DNA of 64,000 nucleotides from Orobanche coerulescens (lineage: Eukaryota > Streptophyta > Magnoliopsida > Lamiales > Orobanchaceae), in NCBI GenBank assembly GCA_033398695.1, contig CM065802.1:204743096-204807095 (forward strand), written 5' to 3'. Positions 44,236-54,742 of this stretch are shown piece after piece. Below the pieces are notes generated by a model that did no database searches, had not been told where the DNA came from, and saw nothing but the letters and a program-made list of their open reading frames with translations. A program made the position numbers and the translations under genes. The stretch's first letter is position 1; each line of letters opens with the position of its first letter.

Positions 44236-45985
44236 ATGTTGAGAGGCGGACGTGGACGTGGTCGCGGTCGTGGACGCGGACGAAGGAATGCTGAAAGGGA
44301 GGTGTCGCCTTCTAATCAGGTTAGTCATAGCTCAGGCGAGCCGCAACAATCCATCAATAACGAACCAGAACCTGTTGTACCAGAAATCCTTCGCCAAGTG
44401 GTGAATCAGATGACTCAGTTCGCTCATGTCGTGGACCGAATGCAGATGGCGGTGGGACTTCAGCAGGGAGATGGACAGCAAAGGATCCCAGAAATAGGAA
44501 ATCGAGGTGACCGATGGTTGCAAGAGGTAGCGAAAATCTGTTGCCCAAATTTGACTTTTCCGAGACTCCCACTTGGGATCATTGGTTGAAGGAATTGGAG
44601 AAAATTTTCTTTGGAATTAATTGCCCAGACGACGGAGAGCTCCTATTGCCCGGTACTTTACGATTGGGGAGGCATCCGAGTGGTGGGAAACTATCCGACT
44701 GCAGATCATGATCTTGATTGGGCGAAATTTAAAATGATGATGGAAGCTCGATCGCCCTCGTCTGTGAGGGAAGCCAAAATTCGGGAGTTTTTCTCCGCTC
44801 AACCATCGACGAACCCGTATCCTGCACGATTAAGACGTTTAACCGGATTAGCATTTGTTCGACATCTGGTCAGAACAGATGCGGAGATAATGATTCATTT
44901 TGAAATGAGGATGAAACCAGAAATCCAGAGGTACATGTCCGGTTTTGAATGTACCACTCTCCGCCAATACCAGGATAAGGCGTTGGCGTACGAAATAAAA
45001 GAAGCGGCAATGGAGAAGTTTATGGAGTCGAAGAAACAAAAAGTCTGTGGTACTTTTACAGAGCACAAGAACAGTGGGCCCCGCAAGGCCCAGTCTTCTT
45101 TTTCTTTCAAGAAACCTCCGCACCTATAATGCACGGATTCTTCAAAATTGGGCAGTATGCAGTATCGGATACTGCATGGGTGCGGGTGCGGGTGCGATTC
45201 GCGTGGGATTCGCACGGGATTCGCCACGTGGCGAATCCGTGCATAAAAAAAATTCGGACTCGCGTATCCCGGCACGGGATACGCGCAAGATCTGGCGTAT
45301 CTGTGCCGAGATCTGCGAGTCAAATTTTTATGTTTTTTTTTTTTTTTAGATTTTTATAATTTTTAAAAAGTAAATCAAATAAATTAAAATACAAAAAGTA
45401 AATCATTTAATAAGTAATTACTTTTACCTTTAGCAGTATTCACGGACAACATTAGAAAGCTCACATTTGCTCAAAGCCATTTTGAATTGTTTTTTGTATG
45501 ACTTGTTTTATATATTTGAATTGATTTTATGGTGATATTTGAATTGTTGTTTTTTATATTTAACAAGTGTTATATATAATAAAATATAAAATAAACAGAC
45601 GTATCCTTGCCGTATCGCACCCTAACATTTTCAAAAAACCGTATCCCCGCACCCGTATCTGCCCGCACCCGCACCCGCCCCCCCGCACCTGTGCAACATA
45701 GCTCCGCACCCATCTAAGAGCGGAAAGAATTACGGAACAATGTCAGCCACGACGGATACAGCTAGGAAGTGTTTTAACTGTGGTCGCCCAGGCCACCTTT
45801 GGCGTGATTGTTTGCGCACTCCAGTTACATGTTTTGACTGCGGACAGGAAGGGCACCGTGCGACATTTTGCAAGGACGCCAGCAAGTACAATGGAACCCG
45901 TTCATCGCAGCCAGTTCAGAAGGAAGCTAGTATCCAACAGACGCAGCAAAGTGTTCAGATGCCTCAAAATTTTGGCCGTGGATGA
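44236..45985 (+). pseudogene. Element D gag, frameshifted and interrupted by a MITE
   Basis: Starts MLRGGRGRGRGRGRG at 44236. A frame change near 44510 leads to ENLLPKFDFSETPTWDHWLK, and another near 44640-44720 leads to the segment FEMRMKPEIQRYMSGFECTT (about 44900-44960) and SFKKPPHL. The MITE at 45125-45701 interrupts at that point. Gag resumes at 45740 with the knuckles CFNCGRPGHLWRDC and CFDCGQEGHRATFC. A stop codon at 45985 precedes the protease frame. Product role as for the gag of A. Confidence 0.9.
45125..45701. mobile_element. Mutator-type MITE inside gag of element D
   Basis: A 577-bp non-coding insertion flanked by a perfect 9-bp duplication CTCCGCACC (45116-45124 and 45702-45710), the length typical of Mutator-like elements. 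The ends are short imperfect inverted repeats (TATAATGCACGG against CTATGTTGCACAG). Subterminal regions are rich in GCACCC/GGGTGC words, and the centre is AT-rich. Removing it joins gag codons on both sides. Confidence 0.88.
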
Positions 45986-46051
45986 GGCAGAGGACAATGG
46001 GACCGAAAGGGGACATCGAGTGCCGGATCTGTTCCCCCACGTCTATATGAG

Positions 46052-46640
46052 ATGAGGAGGACAGACGATCAGGATGCTGCTGTCGCATCAGGTACTGTCC
46101 AGATCCTTTCCCAGCCAGTTAGCGTTTTATTCGATACAGGAGCTACGCATTCTTTTATATCTTTATCTTGTGTAAATCGTTTAAATATTTCCGGTTTTCA
46201 TGCTTGTGAACCTTATGTTGTTGGTTTACCGAGTGGAGAGAGGATTGTCGGGAACCTAGAAACCAGAAATTTCCCTGTATCATTTAGAGGCAGAGAGTGG
46301 CTCTCAAATCTGATTGTGATAGAAATGCAAGGAGACGACCTGATACTCGGAGACGATTGGCTTAATCGATATGGAGCTATTGTAAACTACCGAATGAGGA
46401 ATATTTCGCTAATCGCCGACGATGGCTCCGAAGTACTGTTTGAAGGATGAAAACCAGGAAGCTCAGGAAAGTTGATCAAAGCAATGAAAGCTGTCAAATT
46501 GTTGAAACAGTGTCTGGGATCTTGGTGCTATCTGATGAAGAAAGAAGACGAAATTATGGAACTTTCATCCATTCTGTTGTGAATGAATTTCCGGATGTAT
46601 TCCCGACGAGTTACGGACTACCTCATGAAGAGATGTAGAA
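46052..46640 (+). pseudogene. Element D protease region
   Basis: Starts near 46052 with VSVLFDTGATHSFISL (intact D-T-G active site) and [17 protein letters not shown]. It ends in frame at 46450 and continues in another frame to about 46638 (the segment before RT). The D-T-G differs from the mutated D-S-R in element A. Confidence 0.88.
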
Positions 46641-46922
46641 TTTACCATTGAGCTGGAACCCGGAGTTACACCAATTTCTAAGGCACCGTATCGTATGGCA
46701 CCTACTGAAATGTATGAACTGAAGAAGCAGCTGGAGGAGTTACTGGACAAAGGCTATATTCAGCCAAGCGTTTCACCCTGGGGAGCGCCACTCCTTTTTG
46801 TCCGAAAGAAGGATGGATCGCTTCGACTATGTATTGACTATCGAGAGCTGAACAAGATGACGATTAAGAACAATTATCCGTTTCCACGGATTGATGACTT
46901 GTTCGACCAGTTGCAAGGAGCA
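46641..46922 (+). pseudogene. Element D RT start, truncated
   Basis: Reads [40 protein letters not shown] and [11 protein letters not shown], the first RT segments, then stops. The catalytic aspartates and everything beyond are missing, cut at the junction with LTR fragment E. Confidence 0.9.
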
Positions 46923-46940
46923 ACAAATGCATAAACATTC

Positions 46941-46972
46941 CACCCCAACGAGGGGTTAGCAACAACCGCTAG
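46941..46972 (-). promoter_or_regulatory. Conserved double hairpin, LTR fragment E
   Basis: On the minus strand: TAGCG/TGCTA (one G-U pair), then ACCCC-TCGTT-GGGGT. Confidence 0.68.
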
Positions 46973-47828
46973 TGCAAGTACACTATTACAACATTTTAAT
47001 ACACGGGCATTTCTAAATTCTTTCAAAACTCAAAAAAGTTCATTAATCACAATATTCCGGAATATCCATAATCAATCATCAGTAAAAACCATCGCTCGAA
47101 GGTAATTCTCATGACAAGACCACTCGGCCAAGTCCCATCGAGCCAATCCCTAGGTGAGAATACCGCGTCCTGACCTGTCCACAAAGTACCGATCCCTGGA
47201 GGTCCCGCCGAACCTTCCCCGAGTGGACATCACATCACACACAAAATCACATTTTCATCATAGAAATGCAAGCCATAAATCATCGCAATAATGTACTTGC
47301 CTTGATTTTTAAAGTGCGAAGGAGCGACGAACGAAAAAGGCTTCGGTCCGAACTATCTCCAAATTCCGATCCTAACAAAAATTGAGACTCAATCAACTAC
47401 AAACTCACTGTGAAACCCAGAATCATCCTAAGTTCTACCCTTAGGAACAATATACCGAACACTACCGAAGCATAATAGGTTATACTCGATCAACGAAGGA
47501 AAACTAGGAATTAATCCACAAAACTTCGAGGAAAACATGGAATCATGATTATATAACTATAATCTACCATCAATCGAAGCTAAATCGATTAGAAAAACGA
47601 AATCCAACAAAACCCACCAAAATTCCCGAAATTAGGGTTCTACGAAGTCTCACCTTGATTCAACGGTAGAAGATGTTAGAAAGTTGATAAATCCATGCTA
47701 GGAGTTGAAATGAGTTGATATCAAAGGATATCCAGTCGAAATCCCCGTCTTCACACCCTTGGGGTCGCCTAGGTCGCCGGAGGAGAAGAAGTGAAATGAA
47801 AAAATGACAAAAGTTGACTACTCAAGTC

Positions 47829-47838
47829 CTTATATATA
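47829..47838 (-). promoter_or_regulatory. TATA box in LTR fragment E
   Basis: TATATATAAG on the minus strand, just downstream of the palindrome array in element sense. Confidence 0.55.
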
Positions 47839-47846
47839 AACACACA

Positions 47847-48215
47847 TTAGCTTGCGCTAATGCATATGGTTAGTGTGCTCTAACCGGCCAACCCAAGTCC
47901 AGAACCTTCGACATGGATCAATTAGCGTGCGCTATTACTCGAGTTAGCGCGCGCTAACGACCACAGTACAGAACCTTTGACCTTACTCCCTCTTTCGAAT
48001 AGCGTGCACTACAAGGGGTTAGCATGCGCTAACAAGCTACTTAGCGCGTGCTATCGTCCGGCGTAGCGTGCACTACCTGTTCGATCCTGTCCGGAGTCCA
48101 GTACATAAAAACCTTCTGCCTTACTGTAATGCCGAATTAGCGCGCGCTACCAACACTTTTAGCGTGCGCTAATCCACTACAATAGTGTGTGCTAAACTAC
48201 ACCTTAGCGTGCACT
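47847..48215. repeat. Palindrome array in LTR fragment E
   Basis: About ten motif copies, several decayed at CG sites (TAGCGTGCACTA, TTAGCATGCGCTAA, TAGTGTGTGCTAA). Confidence 0.88.
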
Positions 48216-49430
48216 GATTTGCCCATACACAACACAACTATCCGAACCAACAAAAACATTAGACAACAGTTCTCGACAGAAATGACAAAATAAAAATTAA
48301 TAATAATATCAGAAAAAACGTGTATATTACATAGGGGTGTAAATGGTGCGAGTCGAGCTCGAGTATGGTTATACTCGACTCGAACTCGATAGCCATTTCA
48401 CAGGCTCAAACTCGACTCAAAAACTCATGAGTAGTGAAAATCCAAACTCGACTCGAGCTCGATAGCAATTTTCAAAACTCGAACTCAGACTCGAACTCAT
48501 TTGAAGCTCGAATCAAGCTCGATCGAAGATCGAAATCGCGCTTGAGCTCGAACTCATTTGAAGCTCGAATAAAGTCGAGTCAAGATCCCAATTGAAGCTC
48601 GAATCAAGCTCGAACTCGAACTCGTATCAAGCTCGCTCAAGCTTTGTAATTTTCAGTTTTCAATAGTGGCAGCAAAATAACCAAATAAAAAATTAAAAAT
48701 ACATCCAAAGCAAATGCGTAAAGTCAAAGTTCAAAACCAAATACAAAGAAAAGTCCAGAAAATTACAAGCTTACAACCCAGTGTATTATGAATTCATCAA
48801 CAAAAAAGATTAAGATAAGTCAAACACGATCTCATTTAAATTCAATTTGCGGGTTCCTTGAAAGGCATTGGAATGATGATTTCCTTATGGTTGTTTTCCA
48901 GTATCCTATAACAAAAACAAAAATAAAAATAAATTAGTTTACATATTAATATCTAACTGCGAAGAAATTCAAGTGTGCCTCATAAAACACAAACGAATGC
49001 CAATTACCAACAAATGAATAAAAATTATAAAATCATCAACGTTTTTCTATAAATACAAATATAGATACATAAATGGCCACCTCCCAAAGATAATAAATGT
49101 CCAACTATTTTTTCTCTGACCTTTTTTTCAATAACAGAAACCAATTTTGCATAACAAGAAACTTCATCAATGGAAAAAAAAAAAGGAAACACCATCACAC
49201 ACTTCATCTTTCTTGTAGTAGAATATGAAGCAACAATCACTACTAAAGCAATCCAGCAAAACTTTAAAATATTCATTTCTAGTTCACTTAAAATCAGAGA
49301 GCGTGTAAAAAAAATATCAACTAGACATCTATACCACAGAGCAGATATTAGGACATTTACCTTGTATTTTCTTTTCACCCCATGGAGGGATCTACACCAA
49401 TCACTCGTACACATCAACATCTGCACTACT

Positions 49431-50007
49431 TCAGGAGCAAGAAGCTCTATAGGGATCTATTACTCGACTCTCAGCACTAAAGGTTGCCTCAGAAGCCACA
49501 GTAGTAATAGGAACAGCCCAGATATTTATAGCAATCCGAGATAAAATTCGAAACTTGTTTGATCTTTCCTTCCACCAAGCTATGACATCAAACTTGGAAT
49601 CTTGACTAAAGAAGCATCCCTCATCAAAATACATATGAATCTCAGGTTTCACACGAGTCACTGATGTCTCCCCATTAAAAACATCTAGCAAAAGTTCTGA
49701 TAAATCACTAGATCCATTATCTCCTTCACGAGCATTTGATCCAAATTCAGACCACTTTAATCCAAAATAGAAGAAGAATACATTTTCACATATTCATCAA
49801 AAAGCTGGTACATAACTACCTTGACTTTACTAATGTTGTCCCAAGCTAAGAGCGCAGGAAACATTTTGAAGAATGCAATCTCTAGAGCCCTCATTTTCAA
49901 TGTAGGGTCTAGCACAGTCCCTATTGACATTAACATGTTGCATTCCCCCCCTAATATTTGTCGAATCTCTCTTTCATATCCTTTATCATATTTCTAACAA
50001 AATCATC
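49431..50007 (-). pseudogene. hAT transposase, C-terminal region
   Basis: On the minus strand, frames contain MSIGTVLDPTLKMRALEIAF (about 49840-49930) and, near the end, FDVIAWWKERSNKF and VPITTVASEATFSAESRVID, the hAT dimerisation region. Frameshifts and stops separate the segments, so no functional protein is possible. Confidence 0.85.
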
Positions 50008-51066
50008 TTATGACTCCAATTGTTTATCCAACATAACTTTAATCTTTTGTACCTCACCAAGAAACAAGTTAGAAGTTGGATATTCAGAACTCGATATGGA
50101 GTTAGTAGTGTCTTTAAGCACTTTTAATATATGAAGCAATTTTGCAATTTGTTCCCACTCATCTTCATGAGGACAAAAACCATAATCTTCATCATGCAAA
50201 ACATATCGAGAAAGTACTTTTCTAAGCTTGATGGTACAATCTAGCATGTCATACGTGGAATTCCAACGTGTCTTGCATTCAAGAACTAACTTTCGATGCT
50301 TCACGTTGTATTGGCTTACAAGTTCACCAAAACGTTTCCGACGCGCCTCACTTGAGTTCAAGAAAGCAACAATATCATGGACTTTCTCAATAATGTGCTT
50401 CACTTGTTGAAGACCATGTTGAACCATAATGTTAAGAATGTAGGCGCAACATCGAACATGAAACAATCTTCCGTAGCAAATAAGCCTCCCATTTGATTTG
50501 AAATTATCCTTCAAAATTTTAATATAAGAATCATTTGCATATGCGTTATCCATAGAAATTGAGAAAACTAACACCAATAAAAAATTAGGTTTCACTAGTT
50601 CACAAATAATTACACTAACACATATATTTACAAATATGGTAAACAAATCACAACTTACTTCGTCGTCAGTTTTCCACTCCCTTAGGCATGTTAAGATACA
50701 ATCAGCTATATTTGCACCTTTACGTGGAGGAGGCAAATGAACAAAGTTTATCACTCTCTTTTGAAGCTTCCAATCAAGATTCACAAAATGAGCAGTAAGC
50801 ACCATGTATTCAATTTTTTGCGGCTTTGACTTCCAGAAATTCGTAGTCAAACTTATTCGTTCCACTTTCTTGAACAAATCTTTTAATTTCTTCTTCTCCA
50901 ACTCATAGACTTTGAAAGAGTCTGATTTAATAGTGAGCCGAGATACATGCTTCCATTCGACAATTCCCCTTTTCATCATCAAGCTAAAGCCTTCCTCCTC
51001 AACAATACTAAAATGATGCTCATGCATAGTGATCCAATGGTCTATTCCCTCTCGCATCATTAACAT
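50008..51066 (-). pseudogene. hAT transposase, catalytic region
   Basis: A 352-codon frame. It includes RISLTTNFWKSKPQKIEYM, SISMDNAYANDSYIKILKDN, LFHVRCCAYILNIMVQHGL and LECKTRWNSTYDMLD, the conserved RNase H-like core of plant hAT transposases (RICESLEEPER/DAYSLEEPER type). Residues encoded by 50578-50658 do not fit the family. They are bounded by GTAAGT and TTAG on the minus strand, so this is an 81-bp intron that happens to stay open in frame. The N-terminal zinc finger and C-terminus lie in separate frames. Confidence 0.9.
50578..50658 (-). other. Probable intron in the hAT transposase gene
   Basis: On the minus strand it begins GTAAGTTGTG and ends ATTGGTGTTAG. Taking out these 81 bases (27 codons) joins TDDE to FSISMDNAYAND, the expected family reading. 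Confidence 0.7.
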
Positions 51067-51129
51067 GTCAAGTTTACCATTATGTAAAGCACTGATAAAT
51101 CCAGATTGATTTGCACCCGCACTTGATCA

Positions 51130-51531
51130 GATGGCAAAAATTAATCAATGATTGTTGTCTCACGTGTTTTGTTTTCATCATACAAGATTCCAAATGTCGA
51201 TGCATATGAGTAGTGCTCTTAGATTTCAATACAGAAAGATATCTGCTACAATATTTACACTTTACTGTCCACTGACCTTTATCATTTCTGGTTTAAGAAA
51301 TTCATCCCATACTTTTGATCTTCTTGGTCTCTTAGAATAATAAAAAGGGTTATCATCGTCAAGGACACCAGCTTCTTTATTAATGGTGTTATGGAGGAAT
51401 TCACAAGGTTCTTCATTAACATCTATAGTTGAATCTCTCCCCTCATTGATCTCATCATCAACATTCACATACAAATCATCATCTCTTGAAACATCTAACT
51501 GCGTAGAAGATCCTTGTGGTCCACTAGACAT
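51130..51531 (-). pseudogene. hAT transposase N-terminus with BED zinc finger
   Basis: The frame at 51262-51531 starts MSSGPQGSSTQLDVSRDDDL and reaches KRPRRSKVWDEFLK. After a one-base shift, the sequence to about 51140 gives WTVKCKYCSRYLSVLKSKST and HMHRHLESC, a BED-type zinc finger with its cysteines and histidines. This is the DNA-binding end of the transposase. Confidence 0.85.
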
Positions 51532-51594
51532 CTCTAAAAGTATAAATACATATATAGTAATTTTTAGGAATTCCTAAATCTAATGCACTAATAG

Positions 51595-51965
51595 TAGGGG
51601 TGTTCAAAAATATCCGATATCCGATATCCGATCCGAAATATCCAAAAATCCGAAGTTTCGAATACCCAAAAATTCGGATATCCAGAACTTCGGATTCGGA
51701 TATCGGATAGTACTTTTCAGAAGAATCGGATATTCATATATCCGAAATATCTGAAAAATCCTAAAAATTTTATTTTTTTATATTTTAATCCATATCTGAA
51801 GTTCTTTTCGGATATTCGGATATCCGGTATCCAAATCCAAATATTTCTTTCGAATATAAGGATATCCGAATATAATTCATATTTTTTTTCGAAATTTCGG
51901 ATACGGATATCGGATATCAAAATCTACTATCCGAATTTTCGGATATCCGGTTTTGAACACCCCTA
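51595..51965. mobile_element. hAT-type MITE nested at the 5' side of the hAT gene
   Basis: 371 bp with inverted ends TAGGGGTGTTCAAAA and complement. The flanking 8-bp duplication is ACTAATAG (51587-51594) against ACTAATAT (51966-51973), one change. The interior is made of ATATCCGATATCCG-type words. The open frames across it are not genes. Confidence 0.88.
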
Positions 51966-51973
51966 ACTAATAT

Positions 51974-52970
51974 AGGAGGAAAAAAACAAAAAATCTGATA
52001 TAGGAGAAAAAAAAACATAACACTACATATTGAAATAAATTGATATACTAATTTCAACTCACTATCAAAAGCAAGAATATTTCGAACTAGTTCAATGTAA
52101 ACTAATGGGACGTTAATATCCAAAGCAAAGCAATATTACAACTTACAAGCAGTAATGGAGAGCACTAGTGCTGGTGCTGAATTGAATCGACACCTCGGAC
52201 ATCGGACTTGAGAAGGGACGAGAAGCGGACTGGAGAAGGGATGGGCGCGGACTGGATAATGGATAGATGAGAATAAAAGATGACACTGCTGTGATGGAGA
52301 ATTGCTAATTGAGGGGAAGAAATGAGACGACGGCGAAAGAGGTACTGCCCATTAGGCTTTGATATATTGGCTAAATAAGGGCGAGGGTTCTTTTATTTTT
52401 TTTTTATTTTTACAACTGTTTGCACAAAGTTGGAAGACACACTGGAAAGTCACGAGACTCGCGAACCTATGTCTAATACTATAAGATATGGACACTGACT
52501 TTTTAAATCTACGAGACATCGTGGTCCGTGCGATGCACGGGCTTTATTCACCGTAAAGAATCATCGATTTTACAAGAGTTATGCGTATTTAGTTATTATG
52601 CTTAGTTTCGATCAGGAGTACTCGACTGAGTAAAGGAAATTTGTTTAAGTAAGTTTTTGTAAATAGAATTATTTCAATAAAAATGCATCAAATACATGAG
52701 TGACTTTCATCACCATAACGCAATACATGCTATTTCAAAAACAAAATTTATACTACACACAACTTAGATTTTTTTCTTTTGTCTCTTACACCAAAATTGA
52801 TGTACCAGCTTCGAGTTTTGTCTTTCATTTGTAACGATTGCGTCGTTACGTCTCCAAGTGAGTTTTGCTTGAATAACAAATTCTGGGATGCGTGATAATG
52901 AGGCGAGTTCCATTGCACAAACCTTGTGGTTAATATGTATTAAATGCATCAAGTCTTTAAACTTGATGCA
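51974..52970. other. hAT element interior, non-coding
   Basis: It includes a probable 5' leader of the transposase gene (about 52130-52400; GAC/GGA-rich, minus strand) and AT-rich sequence. CGTGCGATGCACGGGC near 52535 is a short inverted-repeat word seen in many plant repeats. No gene is seen. Confidence 0.5.
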
Positions 52971-53665
52971 TTGTAGATGCTCTAAGTATGTATCTTAGTA
53001 TTTTAAGACCTCCCTAAAAGTCACAAATGATATATAATATAGTAGAGGTTATCATAAATATTAAACACTTTAAAAAAATATAATTTGTGATTATAAATAC
53101 TTACGTTTAATGATGAAACTCAACATTTATATATTAATTAAAGGACACGGTATAGTGGCTTAAACTAAATAGCCACATTAGCATCTCACTTTTAACACTC
53201 ACACACCAAGATACTTTCTTTTTCAATTGAGCATTATTTCACTTTTTGGGTTCAAAGCAGTAGATGACAAATCGTGAATGTAAAATACGCAACAGTTCTC
53301 TATTGAAAATACGTCATTGTAGATGCTCTAAGTATGTATCTTAATATTATAAGACCTCCCTAAAAGTCACAAATGATTTATAATATAGTAGAGGTTATCA
53401 TAAATATTAAACACTTTAAAAAAATATATAATTTGTGATTATAAATACTTACGTTTAATGATGAAACTCAACATTTATATATTAATTAAAGGACACGGTA
53501 TAGTGGCTTAAACTAAATAGCCACATTAGCATCTCACTTTTAACACTCACACACCAAGATACTTTCTTTTTTTATGGCTTGAGCTATTTCCACTTTTTGG
53601 GTTCAAAGCAGTAGATGACAAATCGTGAATGTAAAATACGCAACAATTCTCTATTGAAAATACGT
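52971..53665. repeat. Tandem duplication, 346-bp unit
   Basis: Copies start at 52971 (TTGTAGATGCTCTAAGTATG) and 53317 and are nearly identical except for a short changed stretch (TTCAATTGAGCATT against TTTATGGCTTGAGC). Non-coding and AT-rich. Confidence 0.9.
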
Positions 53666-54440
53666 CATTATTTAGACCTTTTTAAGAAGAAAAAAAAAAG
53701 GTAATATCATAACATTAAGACCTTTATTTATTGAGATTACTTACACAACTTTTGTCGAAACACAACTCTCGAATTTGAATAGTTGAAAGGATTATAACAC
53801 AGATTAGTGACCTTATGGATTGATGATATTTGTACCAAAACTCAATGGCAAAATATAACCATGGTCTTAAAAATTCCTAAATCGACTTTACTACTCTTCC
53901 ATTTTATTTTTCATATCTTATAGTTTTAGTATAAGATGGAAAGTTCCATCAGTACGCAATGACTCTTTTTCTGTTGTGGTTCGGAGAGTCTTATTGTATT
54001 TGTTTGTTACTATGTTTGTTTGTGTAATATAATTGACGTTAAACATATACAATCTTTCACCGTTCAATAAACCAAATATTTTTTTGTATCAAATATTTAA
54101 ATATATTTTTGTTTAATTGTTCTTTTCAAGCTGAACTAGAATGACAATTTTTTCCAATACTAAAATGTGTATTTACATTTTCGGCTTTACCAAAGATAAC
54201 AAACAAATAAATAAGGAAATTTGTGCATTACGGTAATTGAATGAGCCTATTTAATAAATGAACATGATAAAAAAAACTTACACATGATTATTATGTATTG
54301 ACATACATGATAATAGAGTTTCTTAGCTAATGTCATTAATGCTCACATTAAAACATGAAACTCATTCTTTATATATATATATATAGATTTGTCATATATT
54401 TATATAAATATATATAACTAAAGTTCGAATATCTTACGAG
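53666..54440. other. AT-rich interior of the hAT element
   Basis: No coding or structured element seen, apart from a short TA run near 54370-54385. Confidence 0.5.
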
Positions 54441-54582
54441 TTCTTTGAGTCGAGTATCGGCTAGCTCAACTCGACTCTTTAGTAGATTGAGTCGAGCTCG
54501 AGTCGAGTGTTGACCAAGTTTTGATCGAGTCGGTCTCGAGTAACTCTCGAGTTCTCTCGCATCATTTACACCCCTAGTTTTT

Positions 54583-54733
54583 GGGTTCGGATCTGGTGCA
54601 GTACAGCACCATGCTGTGCACCAGATCCGCCGTCGGATCACACACGCACACACACACACACCCGTGCGGATGTGTGTGATCCGACGGTGGGGTGCAGCAC
54701 AGCATGGTGCTGTACTGCACCAGATCCCCTTCC
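54583..54733. mobile_element. Mutator-type foldback MITE
   Basis: A 151-bp near-perfect inverted repeat. The left arm begins GGATCTGGTGCAGTACAGCA, the right arm is its complement, and the loop is a CA-rich run. It is flanked by a perfect 9-bp duplication CTAGTTTTT (54574-54582 and 54734-54742), typical of Mutator-like elements. The left copy overlaps the last bases of the hAT inverted repeat, so it inserted at the edge of that element. Confidence 0.92.
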
Positions 54734-54742
54734 CTAGTTTTT

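Larger units (their letters stand above)
41649..46922 (+). mobile_element. Gypsy element D (same family as A), truncated
   Basis: A plus-strand element with its 5' LTR (41649-44000), primer site, leader, gag (with a nested MITE), protease and the start of RT. It stops in RT at about 46922, where an oppositely oriented LTR fragment begins. The 5 bases before it are GGAAT; the other end is missing. Its gag and leader closely resemble those of A. Confidence 0.9.
46923..48331 (-). repeat. LTR fragment E (minus strand), 3' end missing
   Basis: On the minus strand it starts TGTAATATACACG at 48331. It contains a palindrome array (47847-48215), a TATA box (47829-47838), a weak tandem-unit region (47100-47230) and the double hairpin (46941-46972). 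It is cut about 15-20 bp beyond the hairpins, so the last 300 bp or so of the LTR are gone. Its start abuts the hAT inverted repeat at 48332 with no intervening base. Confidence 0.85.
48332..54576 (-). mobile_element. hAT transposon, decayed
   Basis: Inverted ends TAGGGGTGTAAATG (48332-48345) and its complement (54563-54576). The subterminal regions on both sides are packed with TCGAGCTCGAG and ACTCGACTCGA words (about 48345-48640 and 54440-54560), a common layout for plant hAT elements. A minus-strand transposase relic lies at 49431-51531. No 8-bp target duplication is visible (ATATTACA against GTTTTTGG once the foldback is set aside). The left end touches LTR fragment E and the right end touches the Mutator foldback. 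Confidence 0.78.

Noticed and set aside
51717..51920. 67-residue frame in the hAT MITE
   Set aside because: Isoleucine- and arginine-rich reading of ATCCGATATCC repeats; non-coding MITE interior.
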